In this document: positions 16,392 through 24,908 of the stretch, in pieces | Numbering within the stretch: the stretch's first letter is position 1 | Layout: every line of letters starts with the position of its first letter | Assembly (NCBI RefSeq): GCF_003985145.1 | Contig: NZ_ML133536.1 | Coordinates: 105,385 to 169,384 of the forward strand | DNA from: Rhizobium anhuiense | GTDB taxonomy: Bacteria; Pseudomonadota; Alphaproteobacteria; Rhizobiales; Rhizobiaceae | Reading direction: 5' to 3' | Length of the DNA stretch: 64,000 nucleotides | Program-made: the position numbers and the translations under genes | The notes under the pieces: generated by a model | What the model was told of the DNA's origin: nothing | The model's input: the letters and a program-made list of their open reading frames with translations, nothing else | Database searches by the model: none

Positions 16392-17636
16392 ATGCAAACG
16401 AGACATGTAACGACGCCCTTTGGGCGGCGGCCGGCGACGCTTGCCTTGGTGAAAGGGCAATTGGCGATCGCGGCTTCAACACCAGGCACGCGTGTCGAAA
16501 AGTGGAAAGTATTTCGCGATGTGTGCGAAGCGAGGGAACGCTTTGGCCTGCAAGACAGAGCGCTTGCCGTTCTCGATGCGCTTTTGACGTTTTATCCCAA
16601 TGGAGAGCTCGACGCTGAACATGGACTCGTCGTGTTTCCGTCCAATGCGCAGCTATCCGTACGAGCTCACGGGATTACGGAATCGACACTCCGCCGGCAG
16701 CTCGGGGCGCTTGTCGATGCCGGGCTTATCCATCGCCGAGATAGTCCGAACGGCAAACGTTACGCACATCGCAATCGAGAGGGGGAAATCGAGCAGGCAT
16801 ACGGTTTTGATCTAACCCCGCTCTTGGTTCGCGCCAGCGAGCTAGCAATCTTGGCACAGGACGTCGCCGCAGAACGCATGCGCTTTCGGAGAGCAAAAGA
16901 AACTCTCACGATATGCCGACGCGATGTCCGCAAGCTAATCTCGGCTGCGGTCGAGGAGGGTGCGTCGGGTAACTGGGGTAAGGTGGAAACGGCGTATATC
17001 GATATCCTCGCGCGACTTCCTCGCTATCCAAACAGAGTACAGGTCGAATTGGCTCTCGATGAAATGGAGCTTCTGCGCGAAGAGGCGCTCAACATTCTGG
17101 CAACTCAGCTAAATACTGAAGATTTGCTGGGCAATGCCATTCAAAATGACCGCCACATACAGAATTCAAAACCCGAATCCATCTATGAACTTGAACCTAG
17201 CTCTCGAAAAAAGCTGGCTGAAAGCCCGGCGGAAAGAGCTCAGACCGAGAGTGAGACGGAAGGACGTCCGAAGGCGAGGCCTGAGCCGATCAAGGCCTTT
17301 CCGCTCGGTATGGTTCTTCGTGCCTGCCCGCAGATTGCCGATTATGGTCCCGGCGGGCGCATAGAACAATGGCGTGAGCTCATGAAGGCGGCCGTCGTGG
17401 TGCGTTCCATGCTGGGTGTGAGTCCGTCAGCTTACGAGGAGGCCTGCAACGCGATGGGGCCGGAAAATGCTGCGGTGGCAATGGCGTGCATTCTCGAACG
17501 ATCGACTTTGATAACTTCTGCTGGTGGTTATCTTCGGGATCTCACCAAGCGCTCTCAGCGCGGGGAGTTTTCCCTCGGGCCGATGCTGATGGCTCTTATG
17601 AAGGTCAATGACGAAGGAAAGCGAAGAACCGCTTAG
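16392..17636 (+). CDS. repC: RepC, replication initiator
   Basis: Plasmid replication initiator of 414 aa. The N-terminus MQTRHVTTPFGRRP and the block FRDVCEARERFGLQDRALAV, YPNGELDAEHGLVVFPSNAQ and RAHGITESTLRRQLGALVDA are hallmarks of RepC, ending in a winged-helix DNA-binding region. The C-terminal domain (MVLRACPQIADYGPGGRIEQ and GGYLRDLTKRSQRGEFSLGP) is also conserved. RepC is the only protein needed for replication and acts on an origin within its own gene. Its level is set by the antisense RNA upstream. Confidence 0.96.
   Translation: MQTRHVTTPFGRRPATLALVKGQLAIAASTPGTRVEKWKVFRDVCEARERFGLQDRALAVLDALLTFYPNGELDAEHGLVVFPSNAQLSVRAHGITESTLRRQLGALVDAGLIHRRDSPNGKRYAHRNREGEIEQAYGFDLTPLLVRASELAILAQDVAAERMRFRRAKETLTICRRDVRKLISAAVEEGASGNWGKVETAYIDILARLPRYPNRVQVELALDEMELLREEALNILATQLNTEDLLGNAIQNDRHIQNSKPESIYELEPSSRKKLAESPAERAQTESETEGRPKARPEPIKAFPLGMVLRACPQIADYGPGGRIEQWRELMKAAVVVRSMLGVSPSAYEEACNAMGPENAAVAMACILERSTLITSAGGYLRDLTKRSQRGEFSLGPMLMALMKVNDEGKRRTA
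17100..17200. other. A/T-richer tract inside repC, probable oriV
   Basis: The middle of repC contains a locally A/T-rich, A-tract-bearing stretch (for example TTCAAAATGACC and AATTCAAAACCCGAATCC). In characterised repABC plasmids the replication origin lies in such a tract within repC. The limits given are approximate and the call rests on position and composition only. Confidence 0.35.
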
Positions 17637-17693
17637 TCGGACGTTAGAAGCTTCGTAGAAACCGATTCTGTTTGTTTCATCGGAACAGGCATA

Positions 17694-17712
17694 ACTTGTC
17701 AGCCGTTTTTTT
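17694..17712. repeat. 19-bp direct repeat, copy 2 (downstream of repC)
   Basis: Identical to the repeat at 15159-15177 (ACTTGTCAGCCGTTTTTTT), and followed here by one further T. It lies 58 bp past the repC stop, a usual place for a partition site or terminator in this plasmid family. Confidence 0.5.
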
Positions 17713-17782
17713 TCATGATTTCCTCTTCTGATACAGTGAGTTATTCGCGTTGAAGAACAAATTTCCAGCGGGGACCGGGGTG

Positions 17783-19078
17783 ATGTGGAAGGCGAAGGAA
17801 AAGCAACTGAGTGTTGAGCAGATCAATGGTCATGTTGCGAAGAGGAACCGCTTGATCGTCGGTCGAGCACCCGAGAACACCGAAATGCTGTTCACGGCAG
17901 CCGAACTTTACGGTGCTATGGCGCAGTGCTCCAGCAGAGCGAAGATGGATCAGCATGCGGCGAGAGCTCAGGTTCAGATGTGCCGCCATCTCATCGCTAG
18001 GCACGTCGATGACAAGAATGATCGATTCGCTTTGTTGGATACTGCTCGGACCCTGAAGGACTATGTCGGAAAAGCCATGACCGGCCTCGTTGGTGACGGC
18101 ATCGCCTATCTTCAGATGGTTCGAGATGGATACCGTTGGGTAGATCATTTCGAAAACCACGCCGTCCATGGCAAGCCGCCAACCACCCGGTCGCCGGACT
18201 ATGTCTTCAGTCGCACAGGAGATCTATTCGTCGCCCTTGCAGAGTCCAAAGCGACCAAGGGAGCTTCCAGGGCCGCTTTCACAAAAACTGTTAGGGACGG
18301 ATATCACGGACAAGTCGAGCCCTATCTGGGCCGCAAGATCGGCACCTGGATCGCGTCGCATGGCTATGCCGTCGGCAGCTGGATGAAGTCGGTGAAGAAG
18401 GCCGAGATATTCATCGACCACACGGTGAGTTCAGGTTCGTCATCCGGTAACGGGGAGGACCCTTCCGAAAATTCTGATCCGCGGAGCGTGCGGTTCGGCA
18501 GCTATTGCGGCGTCCTGACTCTCCTGTTTGGGCCTGACATCGGAGAGGCAGCGCGCGATCGCCGCTGGAGACCTTCCGAGCAGACCTTCACCACCGTTGA
18601 CTGGCTTGACCGGACGTGGATCGTCGGAGAAGACGCCGAGTGGGAGACGTTGGTCGTCACTGGGGAAGAGCACCTGATTTTCAAATCGGGGGCGCTGCGA
18701 TTTGTGAATGGTATGGCGCTGGACATGGAAGTTGCTCGGCGTGTCTTTGCTTTGATCGAGTCGAGCGAAGGGGATTTGGATCTCATGGGAGAGCTTCCGG
18801 AGTTCCCTGCGGATCTCATCGAGGCAGCGAAGCGTTCCGGAGGCGCAATCTTTCCGGACGGCTTTGCCGTTCTCGGTCGGGAGGAAGACTTGAGCCACTT
18901 TTCGCGGATATCGGTGAAGCCGCCGGCGCAGGCCGCGCCTGCGTTGGTTGAAATCGAACTCCCGGCAGACGCCTTGGTCGCTGAGGGAATTCGGCTGATG
19001 GAGGCTCGATTGCCTTCAAGCTCCAACGCGGATGTTGTTGAGGAGAACCAGGCGCGGCTATTCCTCACTCATGAATAG
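17783..19078 (+). CDS. Uncharacterised protein with a PD-(D/E)XK-like motif
   Basis: A 431 aa protein I do not recognise as a named family. The ATG at 17783, preceded by ACCGGGG, is favoured over a TTG at 17750 that lacks a ribosome site. Around residues 135-160 it reads SPDYVF...LFVALAESKATKG: an aspartate after P, a hydrophobic strand and an E-x-K, the spacing of a PD-(D/E)XK nuclease core. The N-terminal 100 residues look helical, and the C-terminus contains FKSGALRFVNGMALDMEVAR. No signal peptide or membrane segment is present. It sits 178 bp upstream of a nucleotidyl cyclase-like gene in the same direction. A pair of a signal-making enzyme and a nuclease is possible but unproven. Confidence 0.5.
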   Translation: MWKAKEKQLSVEQINGHVAKRNRLIVGRAPENTEMLFTAAELYGAMAQCSSRAKMDQHAARAQVQMCRHLIARHVDDKNDRFALLDTARTLKDYVGKAMTGLVGDGIAYLQMVRDGYRWVDHFENHAVHGKPPTTRSPDYVFSRTGDLFVALAESKATKGASRAAFTKTVRDGYHGQVEPYLGRKIGTWIASHGYAVGSWMKSVKKAEIFIDHTVSSGSSSGNGEDPSENSDPRSVRFGSYCGVLTLLFGPDIGEAARDRRWRPSEQTFTTVDWLDRTWIVGEDAEWETLVVTGEEHLIFKSGALRFVNGMALDMEVARRVFALIESSEGDLDLMGELPEFPADLIEAAKRSGGAIFPDGFAVLGREEDLSHFSRISVKPPAQAAPALVEIELPADALVAEGIRLMEARLPSSSNADVVEENQARLFLTHE

Positions 19079-19256
19079 CCGATGGTGTTTGTCCGATCGC
19101 TGCTTCTGCCCGAATGTCACGAAGCCGGATCCCGCCTGCGAAGAGCCTAAACCTGACCGCCTATGCCAGTTGTTGTGATCATGCCCAGGGGCGGATTTTC
19201 GGGCAGCGTGTATAAATCGACGTCAATTGGAACCGCACGGAGGATCGAAGGCACCC

Positions 19257-19865
19257 ATGACTGTTGAAAAGCCGCCGAGGAGCGGACCCAGCCCCGAAGA
19301 GCAAGCGCGCATTTACGCTCGACGTCAGCGTGAACGGTACCGTTTCGACTCCAGCAAGATCGCCCGCGCGGAAAATGTCTACGTGGCCTGGATCGACCTC
19401 ATGGGAGCGGGACACCTTATGTCTGTTTCTCTGGAAAAGCCCGCCAACGCGCTGGTTAGACTCCACATGGCGGTGGAGCATGCAATAGCAAAGAAGACAT
19501 CCATCGAGACGCTACCAATCAACGACGGGGTTTTCATTCTCTCCCAGCACAAATCTGACATTGAACAGGTCGTGAGGTCGGTGATGATCGATCTCTCATC
19601 GATATTCATTTCTACTCCTGACCCTCAGAACAAGGTCCTTCTTCGTGGCGGTATCGCCTTCGGTCCGGTCTACCGCGGCGAAGCGATCGCTGCGGGTCTC
19701 GCTGCCGGCAAACGCGAAAAGCACAAGGAGGCACTCAGCCGTGTCGCTTTCGGGCCGGCAATCATTCAGGCGTATAGAGAGGAGGGCGCCGCGCCACCTT
19801 ATGGTATCGCAGTTCATGAATCTGCCCGCTCTTTCGCGCCGCCAGCACGACGCCTTTCCTTATGA
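19257..19865 (+). CDS. Class III nucleotidyl cyclase-like protein, C-terminus frameshifted off
   Basis: A 202 aa product with the signature of a class III nucleotidyl cyclase: a metal-binding Asp in WIDLMGAG (Asp47), a second Asp in LPINDGVFIL (Asp90) at the family spacing of about 43 residues, and the strand LLRGGIAFGPVYRG near 131-143. Such cyclases make cAMP or cGMP, or cCMP and cUMP in the Pycsar anti-phage system. Start chosen at 19257 (GAAGG upstream) rather than TTG at 19227. The frame stops at the ATGA shared with the next small frame, which reads like the missing C-terminal piece, so the gene may be broken or use frameshifting. The base specificity cannot be read here. Confidence 0.6.
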   Translation: MTVEKPPRSGPSPEEQARIYARRQRERYRFDSSKIARAENVYVAWIDLMGAGHLMSVSLEKPANALVRLHMAVEHAIAKKTSIETLPINDGVFILSQHKSDIEQVVRSVMIDLSSIFISTPDPQNKVLLRGGIAFGPVYRGEAIAAGLAAGKREKHKEALSRVAFGPAIIQAYREEGAAPPYGIAVHESARSFAPPARRLSL

Positions 19866-20077
19866 CCCACTGGTTGTGGTGGCTGACGCATCCGGATCTC
19901 GAACATCCGGACGGTGCCCCGCCGCTCACGGTCCTCAAGGAGGTTCTGTGCGGTGACCTCATCAAGCATTTCGCTTGGCTTCGCTCGACCCTGCTTCTGC
20001 ATGGACTTCCCGCCGAAAAGCTGACGCAATGGGAGCAGATGGCGCAGCAGTATTTCAGACTGAGGGCTCCCTCGTGA
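19862..20077 (+). pseudogene. C-terminal piece of the cyclase-like protein in a shifted frame
   Basis: A 71 aa frame that starts in the ATGA overlapping the cyclase stop. It begins with a W-rich stretch (THWLWWLTHPDLEHPD) and continues as a helix (LKEVLCGDLIKHFAWLRSTL, ending LTQWEQMAQQYF). In my reading this resembles the natural C-terminal tail of large cyclase-like defence proteins, so joined with the upstream frame it would make about 273 aa. It could instead be a separate, translationally coupled gene. A one-base sequencing or real frameshift near 19850-19865 is the simplest explanation. Confidence 0.45.
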
Positions 20078-20093
20078 GACCTGGAGCCGACCG

Positions 20094-20324
20094 GTGAAAG
20101 CTTTCTGGCGCACCTTTGTTATTTTGTTGTTCCTGACGCCTCCTTCAAGCGGCAGTGAATTCAGGAGCACGGTATGGATCGGTGCTACTGAAGTCCTGAA
20201 GAGCGGAAGCGCTGGAACCCTCAGACCTGACTTCAACCCTCGTCTCCTAAGCCTCGATCATGAAGGCGCGTCAGACTTGGCGCCCAGGATCGCCACGTCA
20301 TTACCGTCCTTGAACTCGAACTGA
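20094..20324 (+). CDS. Possible small exported or membrane-anchored protein
   Basis: A 76 aa frame starting at GTG with GGAG eight bases upstream. The first 20 residues look like a signal peptide or membrane anchor (KAFWRTFVILLFLTPPSSG). The remainder has no recognisable domain. Its last 67 bp overlap the 3' end of the DUF6602 gene on the other strand, which weakens the call. Its position after the cyclase-like gene makes it worth recording because Pycsar effectors are membrane proteins, but it is much smaller than those. Confidence 0.3.
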   Translation: MKAFWRTFVILLFLTPPSSGSEFRSTVWIGATEVLKSGSAGTLRPDFNPRLLSLDHEGASDLAPRIATSLPSLNSN

Positions 20325-21220
20325 CGTTTGATCACCTCGGCTGGCCTTTCTTCGCTCGGGTCTGAAACATTAAGCTGCACGCCGTGTGAATAAGAGACGC
20401 GTGGCGTGGCCATGTATTTCAGCATGGGGGCCGTAAAAGTCTCAGCTTTGTGGGTCAGATCGAATAGCAAAGCGCAGAATAACGCGATGTGATCAGTCCC
20501 ATTGGGTTCCGACGGTGCCACCCACATGAACTGGTTTGGTGCTCCAAAGTAAGGAACTGCTCGCAGCGTTGGTGAAAAACCTTCTTGGGAATAGACGCCT
20601 AGCCCCTGCTTGAGCGAAAGAACCAGATTGTGCCTGAGCTCCGCCGGGACAGGGGGAGTTGCCTCCTCGTACGCTTTCAAGATCGCTTTGTTGATTTCGT
20701 CTGGCGCGGTGGCTTCGCGGTCAGAATTTCGGATCTCTTCGCAGATCAGGAATGTAATCAGCTGCTTTTCATTACCTATAGAGCCGACGCGCGACGCTGG
20801 CCCAGTCCATGCGAGATGTTTGATCTGCTTTTGAGCGGCCAATTTCCTAAGGGTCTCGGGCAACTCGGACTTTGTCTGGCACGACTTTACTTCACCGATC
20901 GCACAGACGGCTTCGGCAGCAAAGAAGAGTTGATCATTATCGCTTTCAATCAATGGGGATTGCGCCGAATCGAAAATAACCACGTCGGCTTGGGTCGCAA
21001 TGCTATTCTCGCTGTTGACAACGAAACCCGTCGAGATTGCCAGCCGATGCGGCACAAACGATCTCAGGAATCGCCGGACAAGCTTTTCCCGATGTAGACC
21101 AAATTCTCCACTGTGAAACGTCTTGCCATCTTCAAAAAAAACATCACGTGCGTGGTCAAGGAATTCATTCCGGAAGGATTTGATCTTTCCATCCAACACG
21201 GCATTGAGTACGGCTTTCAT
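20258..21220 (-). CDS. DUF6602 family protein, nuclease-like
   Basis: A 320 aa protein matching the DUF6602 pattern: an N-terminal helix (FRNEFLDHARDVFFEDGKTF), then GLHREKLVRRFLRSFVPHRL, STGFVVNSENSIATQADVVI and AAEAVCAIGEVKSC. The last two contain D and E-V-K in the order expected of a PD-(D/E)XK fold. Members are found in mobile and defence regions, and their substrate is not established. It is convergent with the small frame at 20094 and lies 45 bp upstream of the end of the recombinase gene, which reads the same way. There is no signal peptide. Confidence 0.7.
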   Translation of the reverse strand: MKAVLNAVLDGKIKSFRNEFLDHARDVFFEDGKTFHSGEFGLHREKLVRRFLRSFVPHRLAISTGFVVNSENSIATQADVVIFDSAQSPLIESDNDQLFFAAEAVCAIGEVKSCQTKSELPETLRKLAAQKQIKHLAWTGPASRVGSIGNEKQLITFLICEEIRNSDREATAPDEINKAILKAYEEATPPVPAELRHNLVLSLKQGLGVYSQEGFSPTLRAVPYFGAPNQFMWVAPSEPNGTDHIALFCALLFDLTHKAETFTAPMLKYMATPRVSYSHGVQLNVSDPSEERPAEVIKRQFEFKDGNDVAILGAKSDAPS

Positions 21221-21264
21221 AAGTTCTTCCTGATTGATGGCTAACTATTAGCTTACGTTTTAAA

Positions 21265-22416
21265 TCATGCCAAAAGCCGAGCAGCCTTCCCGCTCCGCCT
21301 TTCTGCGCTGTTGTAGTAGCTGGATGCTTGCTGCACAGAGCGGTGGCGCGACTGTTCCATGGCTTCTTGCAACGGGATACCTCGATTAGCGGCTTCGGTT
21401 AGATAGCCGGATCGCATGCCATGCGCAGAAAGTTCTATGGGATCCAATCCCGCCATTGCCGCCCGCTGCTTGATGATCGCATTGACCGACTGCGGATCGA
21501 TCGCCCGCCGCGACACATTTCCCCATCGCCCAATCGCCCGAAACACGCTGCCGCTGTCGATCTTCGCGGCCACCATCCATGCATTCAGCGCCTCGACCGG
21601 CCGGCCGGTCAGATAGACGATATCGTCCTGCTCGCCGGAGGTCGTCTTGGTGCGGCCGAGATGGATGGCGAGAGAGGGGAGGAGGGCGCCATTCTCGACC
21701 GGAATCGGCGGCTCGACGGTCAACTGTTCGCGGCGCAGCCCGGCGATCTCGCTGCGCCGGCGACCGCCGGAGGCGAAGGCAACCATCAGGATCGCCCGGT
21801 CGCGCAGATCGCGCAGACTGTCGGTGGCGCAGGTCGACAGCAGTCTTGCCAGGACGTCGCCGGTGACCGCCTTGGCGCTCTTGCGAAGACGTTGTCTTGG
21901 CGCGGCTCGGATCGCCAGCCGAATGGCTGATTTGAGGGCAGGGGAGGCGAAGGCGCCGTCAAAACCGCGCCATTTGGTCAGCGTCGACCAGTTCGCCAGC
22001 CGCCGTCGCACGGTGGCCGGCGCATGTGGACCGACGGATTTGAGAAACCCTTGGCGCCTGAGGCTTTCGTCGACGTCGGCCGGCATACCGTGATCGGGTG
22101 CGGAAGCACGCTTTTCCGGATCCCAGAGGTGATGCGCGACGAATTTCAAAAGCAGCGCCTCGGGTGCTGGCCAAGGCAGCGACAATCCGGTCGCTGCCAT
22201 CCCCCAGGCTTCCAGATAGGTCAGATCCGAGGTCAGCGCCCGCAGCGTGTTGTCGCCCATGCCCTGGTTGACCAGATGGCGCAGCGTCTCGACATCCTGA
22301 TCGGTGAGCAGCTCGGCAAGTTCGTCGCGGCGCTCGATCGGCAGCACGGCGGCAATGGTGTCGAGCTCTTCGGCGCGGCGCTCGACGGCGGTCAGTGATT
22401 TTTTGGCTTTGGCCAC
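21265..22416 (-). CDS. Tyrosine recombinase (site-specific integrase)
   Basis: A 383 aa site-specific recombinase. The N-terminal SAM-like domain covers about residues 30-170 (VETLRHLVNQGMGDNTLRAL). The catalytic domain contains the tyrosine recombinase set: Arg in FASGGRRRSEIAGL, Lys in LGRTKTTSG, H-x-x-R in LSAHGMRSGYLTEA, His in EQSRHRSVQQ and the Tyr nucleophile in ASSYYNSAER. It may resolve plasmid multimers or move an element. An 11 bp inverted repeat lies 84 bp upstream at 22500-22528. It is divergent from the RHE_PE00001-type gene. Confidence 0.92.
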   Translation of the reverse strand: MAKAKKSLTAVERRAEELDTIAAVLPIERRDELAELLTDQDVETLRHLVNQGMGDNTLRALTSDLTYLEAWGMAATGLSLPWPAPEALLLKFVAHHLWDPEKRASAPDHGMPADVDESLRRQGFLKSVGPHAPATVRRRLANWSTLTKWRGFDGAFASPALKSAIRLAIRAAPRQRLRKSAKAVTGDVLARLLSTCATDSLRDLRDRAILMVAFASGGRRRSEIAGLRREQLTVEPPIPVENGALLPSLAIHLGRTKTTSGEQDDIVYLTGRPVEALNAWMVAAKIDSGSVFRAIGRWGNVSRRAIDPQSVNAIIKQRAAMAGLDPIELSAHGMRSGYLTEAANRGIPLQEAMEQSRHRSVQQASSYYNSAERRSGKAARLLA

Positions 22417-22499
22417 AGGCGCTCCGAAAGGACGTTTCTGGCGGCCATGACAGCCTGCTTTGCTGGGATCCTTGCTGATTTGCGCCGTGAAATCAATCT

Positions 22500-22528
22500 A
22501 CCATCGATAACCAGTACTTATCGATGGT
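22500..22528. repeat. Perfect 11-bp inverted repeat between recombinase and DUF1612 gene
   Basis: ACCATCGATAA (22500-22510), a 7-base loop, and TTATCGATGGT (22518-22528) form a perfect inverted repeat in the divergent promoter region. It could be an operator for the helix-turn-helix protein encoded at 22605, or a core site for the recombinase at 21265. Both are inferences. Confidence 0.55.
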
Positions 22529-22604
22529 TAGAAGGCCAACCTACCATCATACCATGTGAGGAACTACAATATTGATATAGAGTTCGTATAAGAAATCATT
22601 TACT

Positions 22605-23735
22605 ATGATTTCAATGGCTTACGATCTTACGAAAATCAGCATGACTGCCTTGATGGAACCGGCTTTTCGCGCCGGTATCGAATTGGCGCGTCTGGACGAG
22701 CGCATCGCCCGCTCGCCGGTCGGCCAGGGGTGGATCGAACGCCAAAATTTCGCCGATGCCTGCGCCTCGCTGTGGATCGACGGCGAACTCGTTCATCTCG
22801 AAGACCTCGTCCTCCACGACCACACCCGCGATATTCGCACACCCACCCATGAGCTCACCATCGCCCGCGACGTGTTGCGCACCCGCTGGCGCATTGCCGG
22901 CCAGCCACCGGGCTGGGCGTTATCGCCGGACGGCCTCCGCTCGCTCCGACAGACCTCGGAGATTGGGTCGGGCGGCGGGGACGAGGCGACGACGGCCGGA
23001 GTTATTCGGGCGGCGGTCGCGATCGACGCGGAAGGGGAGGGGGATGATGGTGACGACGTCAAAGATCTGCCCGGCGTCGATTATGCCGCGATCGATGCGC
23101 TGCTCGCGCGCTCTGACGCCGCGATCGAACGAGCCAAAAAGCCCGGCCGGGCTCCGGCCGATCCGCTGGTCTATGATCTCGATTGGGACGAGGACGAGCG
23201 GCTGGAGGAGTGGCGTGAAGTGTTGCGGCAACTAGAACATCTGCCGGCCGTGCTGCAGGCGATCGTTGCCCTGGATGGCTGGAACGAACTTTCGGTGCTT
23301 CAGCACGCGCCATGGCTCGGCCGGCTGCTTTCCGCATCCATTTTGCGCCAGGCCGGCATCATTACCGGCGCCCATCTTGCCGCCGTCAATCTCGGCCTCA
23401 AAACCATTCCGGTCGATCGGCGCCGGCATCGCGACCGAGAAACCCGGCTGCTCGCCATCGCCCACGGATTTCTGGCGGCCGCCGAGATCGGCATGAAAGA
23501 ACATGACCGGTTGACGCTGGCGAAGACGATGATGGATCGGAAGCTGGACAGGCGGCGAACGTCTTCGAAACTGCCGGAGCTGGTGGAACTGGTGATGGCG
23601 AAACCATTGGTGTCGGCCGGCATGGTGGCGAAGACGCTCGACGTCACGCCGCAGGCGGCGCGGCGGATCGTTTTGGAGCTGGGCCTCAGGGAGATGACGG
23701 GGAGGGGGAGGTTTCGGGCGTGGGGGATTCTCTGA
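22605..23735 (+). CDS. RHE_PE00001-type protein (DUF1612 plus helix-turn-helix)
   Basis: A 376 aa protein of a type common on Rhizobium plasmids. The N-terminal half (MTALMEPAFRAGIELARLDE, FADACASLWIDGELVHLEDL, VLHDHTRDIRTPTHELTIAR) matches DUF1612-associated proteins. The C-terminus carries a helix-turn-helix (VSAGMVAKTLDVTPQAARRI, then VLELGLREMTGRGRFRAWGI). It is probably a DNA-binding protein of unknown role. The start may be the ATG at 22605 or 22614. An acidic linker (EGEGDDGDDVKD) separates the halves. It is divergent from the recombinase, sharing the 188 bp spacer with the inverted repeat. Confidence 0.8.
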   Translation: MISMAYDLTKISMTALMEPAFRAGIELARLDERIARSPVGQGWIERQNFADACASLWIDGELVHLEDLVLHDHTRDIRTPTHELTIARDVLRTRWRIAGQPPGWALSPDGLRSLRQTSEIGSGGGDEATTAGVIRAAVAIDAEGEGDDGDDVKDLPGVDYAAIDALLARSDAAIERAKKPGRAPADPLVYDLDWDEDERLEEWREVLRQLEHLPAVLQAIVALDGWNELSVLQHAPWLGRLLSASILRQAGIITGAHLAAVNLGLKTIPVDRRRHRDRETRLLAIAHGFLAAAEIGMKEHDRLTLAKTMMDRKLDRRRTSSKLPELVELVMAKPLVSAGMVAKTLDVTPQAARRIVLELGLREMTGRGRFRAWGIL

Positions 23736-23778
23736 CGAGTCTTTTGTCTGCTGTTTGTCGTCTTTGATGAGACCCAAG

Positions 23779-24882
23779 CTACCTCATGGCAAAGGGGATC
23801 ACATTGTCACTTTCATCATGCGCGACCGGCGGTAACTGTAGTCCCGATACACTGGCAAACATCATATCATTTAAACCCGCCTCGTAAGCCAGCCGCCTCA
23901 CTGCACCTGGAAAAGCTTTCTCAAGTTCCATCATGGCGGTTTGGAGCAATTCGGGTTCTTCGGCAGGAATTTTATCGTCGTAGCGCTCAGACTTTTTCTG
24001 GCCCGTTTTACTGAGGTGGATATAGCCCGTGCGATACTGGTCCGCAGAAATAATATTGAGATCATACGCTCGACGTATGATTGCAGCGGCAGACACTTTC
24101 CACCGCAACTTCATATCATATATTGCCTGCCAGTTTAGATTTCGCGCTCGACTGAACTCATGGATAAACGATGACCGAGGCAGCAGAAAAGCACTCGCGA
24201 AGCGATTAGCTTGCCCTTCAGTTACCTTGTCGCCCGTTTCGATGCCCCGGTGCATGACCAAATGTCCGCACTCATGTGCTAAGTCAAAACGTAGTCTAAC
24301 AGCGGCGGGTTTGGCCTCACTTCGTATGATAAGTGGGCGAGGACGATCTATTGAAAGTGCATCAACCCTCTCCGAAACGCCGTTGAAGAAGCCGACCACG
24401 GCCCCAGCATTCTCCACAACGCGCATCATGCTAGAGATCGGACCCGAACCAAGTTTCCATACGCCTCTAGCAGCGTCTGCTGCTTCCTCTATCTCAGAAG
24501 CAGTATGGGCTTGGACGTCAGGAAAGGAAACTTGCGGCAGGTCGAGTTCCCGATCCAACGAGGCTACAAACTTGTCGAGCAAGGTGCCACGCGCTATGAC
24601 TTGGCTGACAACGGACATTGGCGTGGTGCGCTGTTTGCGGAAATGACACTGCTCTGGACGCACGCTCCCCTTCAACGCCATGTAAAAAAACTGCGTGGTT
24701 ACGCCGATCGCGGCGGCCAGCGCGTCAGTCATCTGTCCAGTAGGCAGTTTTGTGCCTTGCTCTAACTGGTTCAAATACTGACGTGTCGCGCCAACTCGCG
24801 CGCCCAGATCATCAAGCGTTAAACCTTGGGCAACGCGTGCTAGGCGCAAGCGCTCCCCTTCGAAAGTCAGGTGGTCAGGCAT
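23779..24882 (-). CDS. XRE helix-turn-helix regulator with ImmA/IrrE metallopeptidase domain
   Basis: A 367 aa two-domain protein. Residues 8-60 are a Cro/C1 helix-turn-helix (LRLARVAQGLTLDDLGARVG, then ATRQYLNQLEQGTKLPT). The second half is an ImmA/IrrE (DUF955) domain with zinc motif HECGHLVMHRG near residues 200-210 and the downstream ASAFLLPRSSF signature. ImmA-type proteases cut repressors to switch on mobile elements or stress genes. The stand-alone fused type often works with an adjacent protein, here the 202 aa gene 26 bp upstream in the same operon. Confidence 0.88.
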   Translation of the reverse strand: MPDHLTFEGERLRLARVAQGLTLDDLGARVGATRQYLNQLEQGTKLPTGQMTDALAAAIGVTTQFFYMALKGSVRPEQCHFRKQRTTPMSVVSQVIARGTLLDKFVASLDRELDLPQVSFPDVQAHTASEIEEAADAARGVWKLGSGPISSMMRVVENAGAVVGFFNGVSERVDALSIDRPRPLIIRSEAKPAAVRLRFDLAHECGHLVMHRGIETGDKVTEGQANRFASAFLLPRSSFIHEFSRARNLNWQAIYDMKLRWKVSAAAIIRRAYDLNIISADQYRTGYIHLSKTGQKKSERYDDKIPAEEPELLQTAMMELEKAFPGAVRRLAYEAGLNDMMFASVSGLQLPPVAHDESDNVIPFAMR

Positions 24883-24908
24883 TTTGGTCTTCCGTCAGAC
24901 TACCAGGC

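Noticed and set aside
20094..20324. Reading the small signal-peptide frame as a Pycsar membrane effector
   Set aside because: It is only 76 aa with one hydrophobic segment and no nucleotide-binding domain, and it overlaps the DUF6602 gene.
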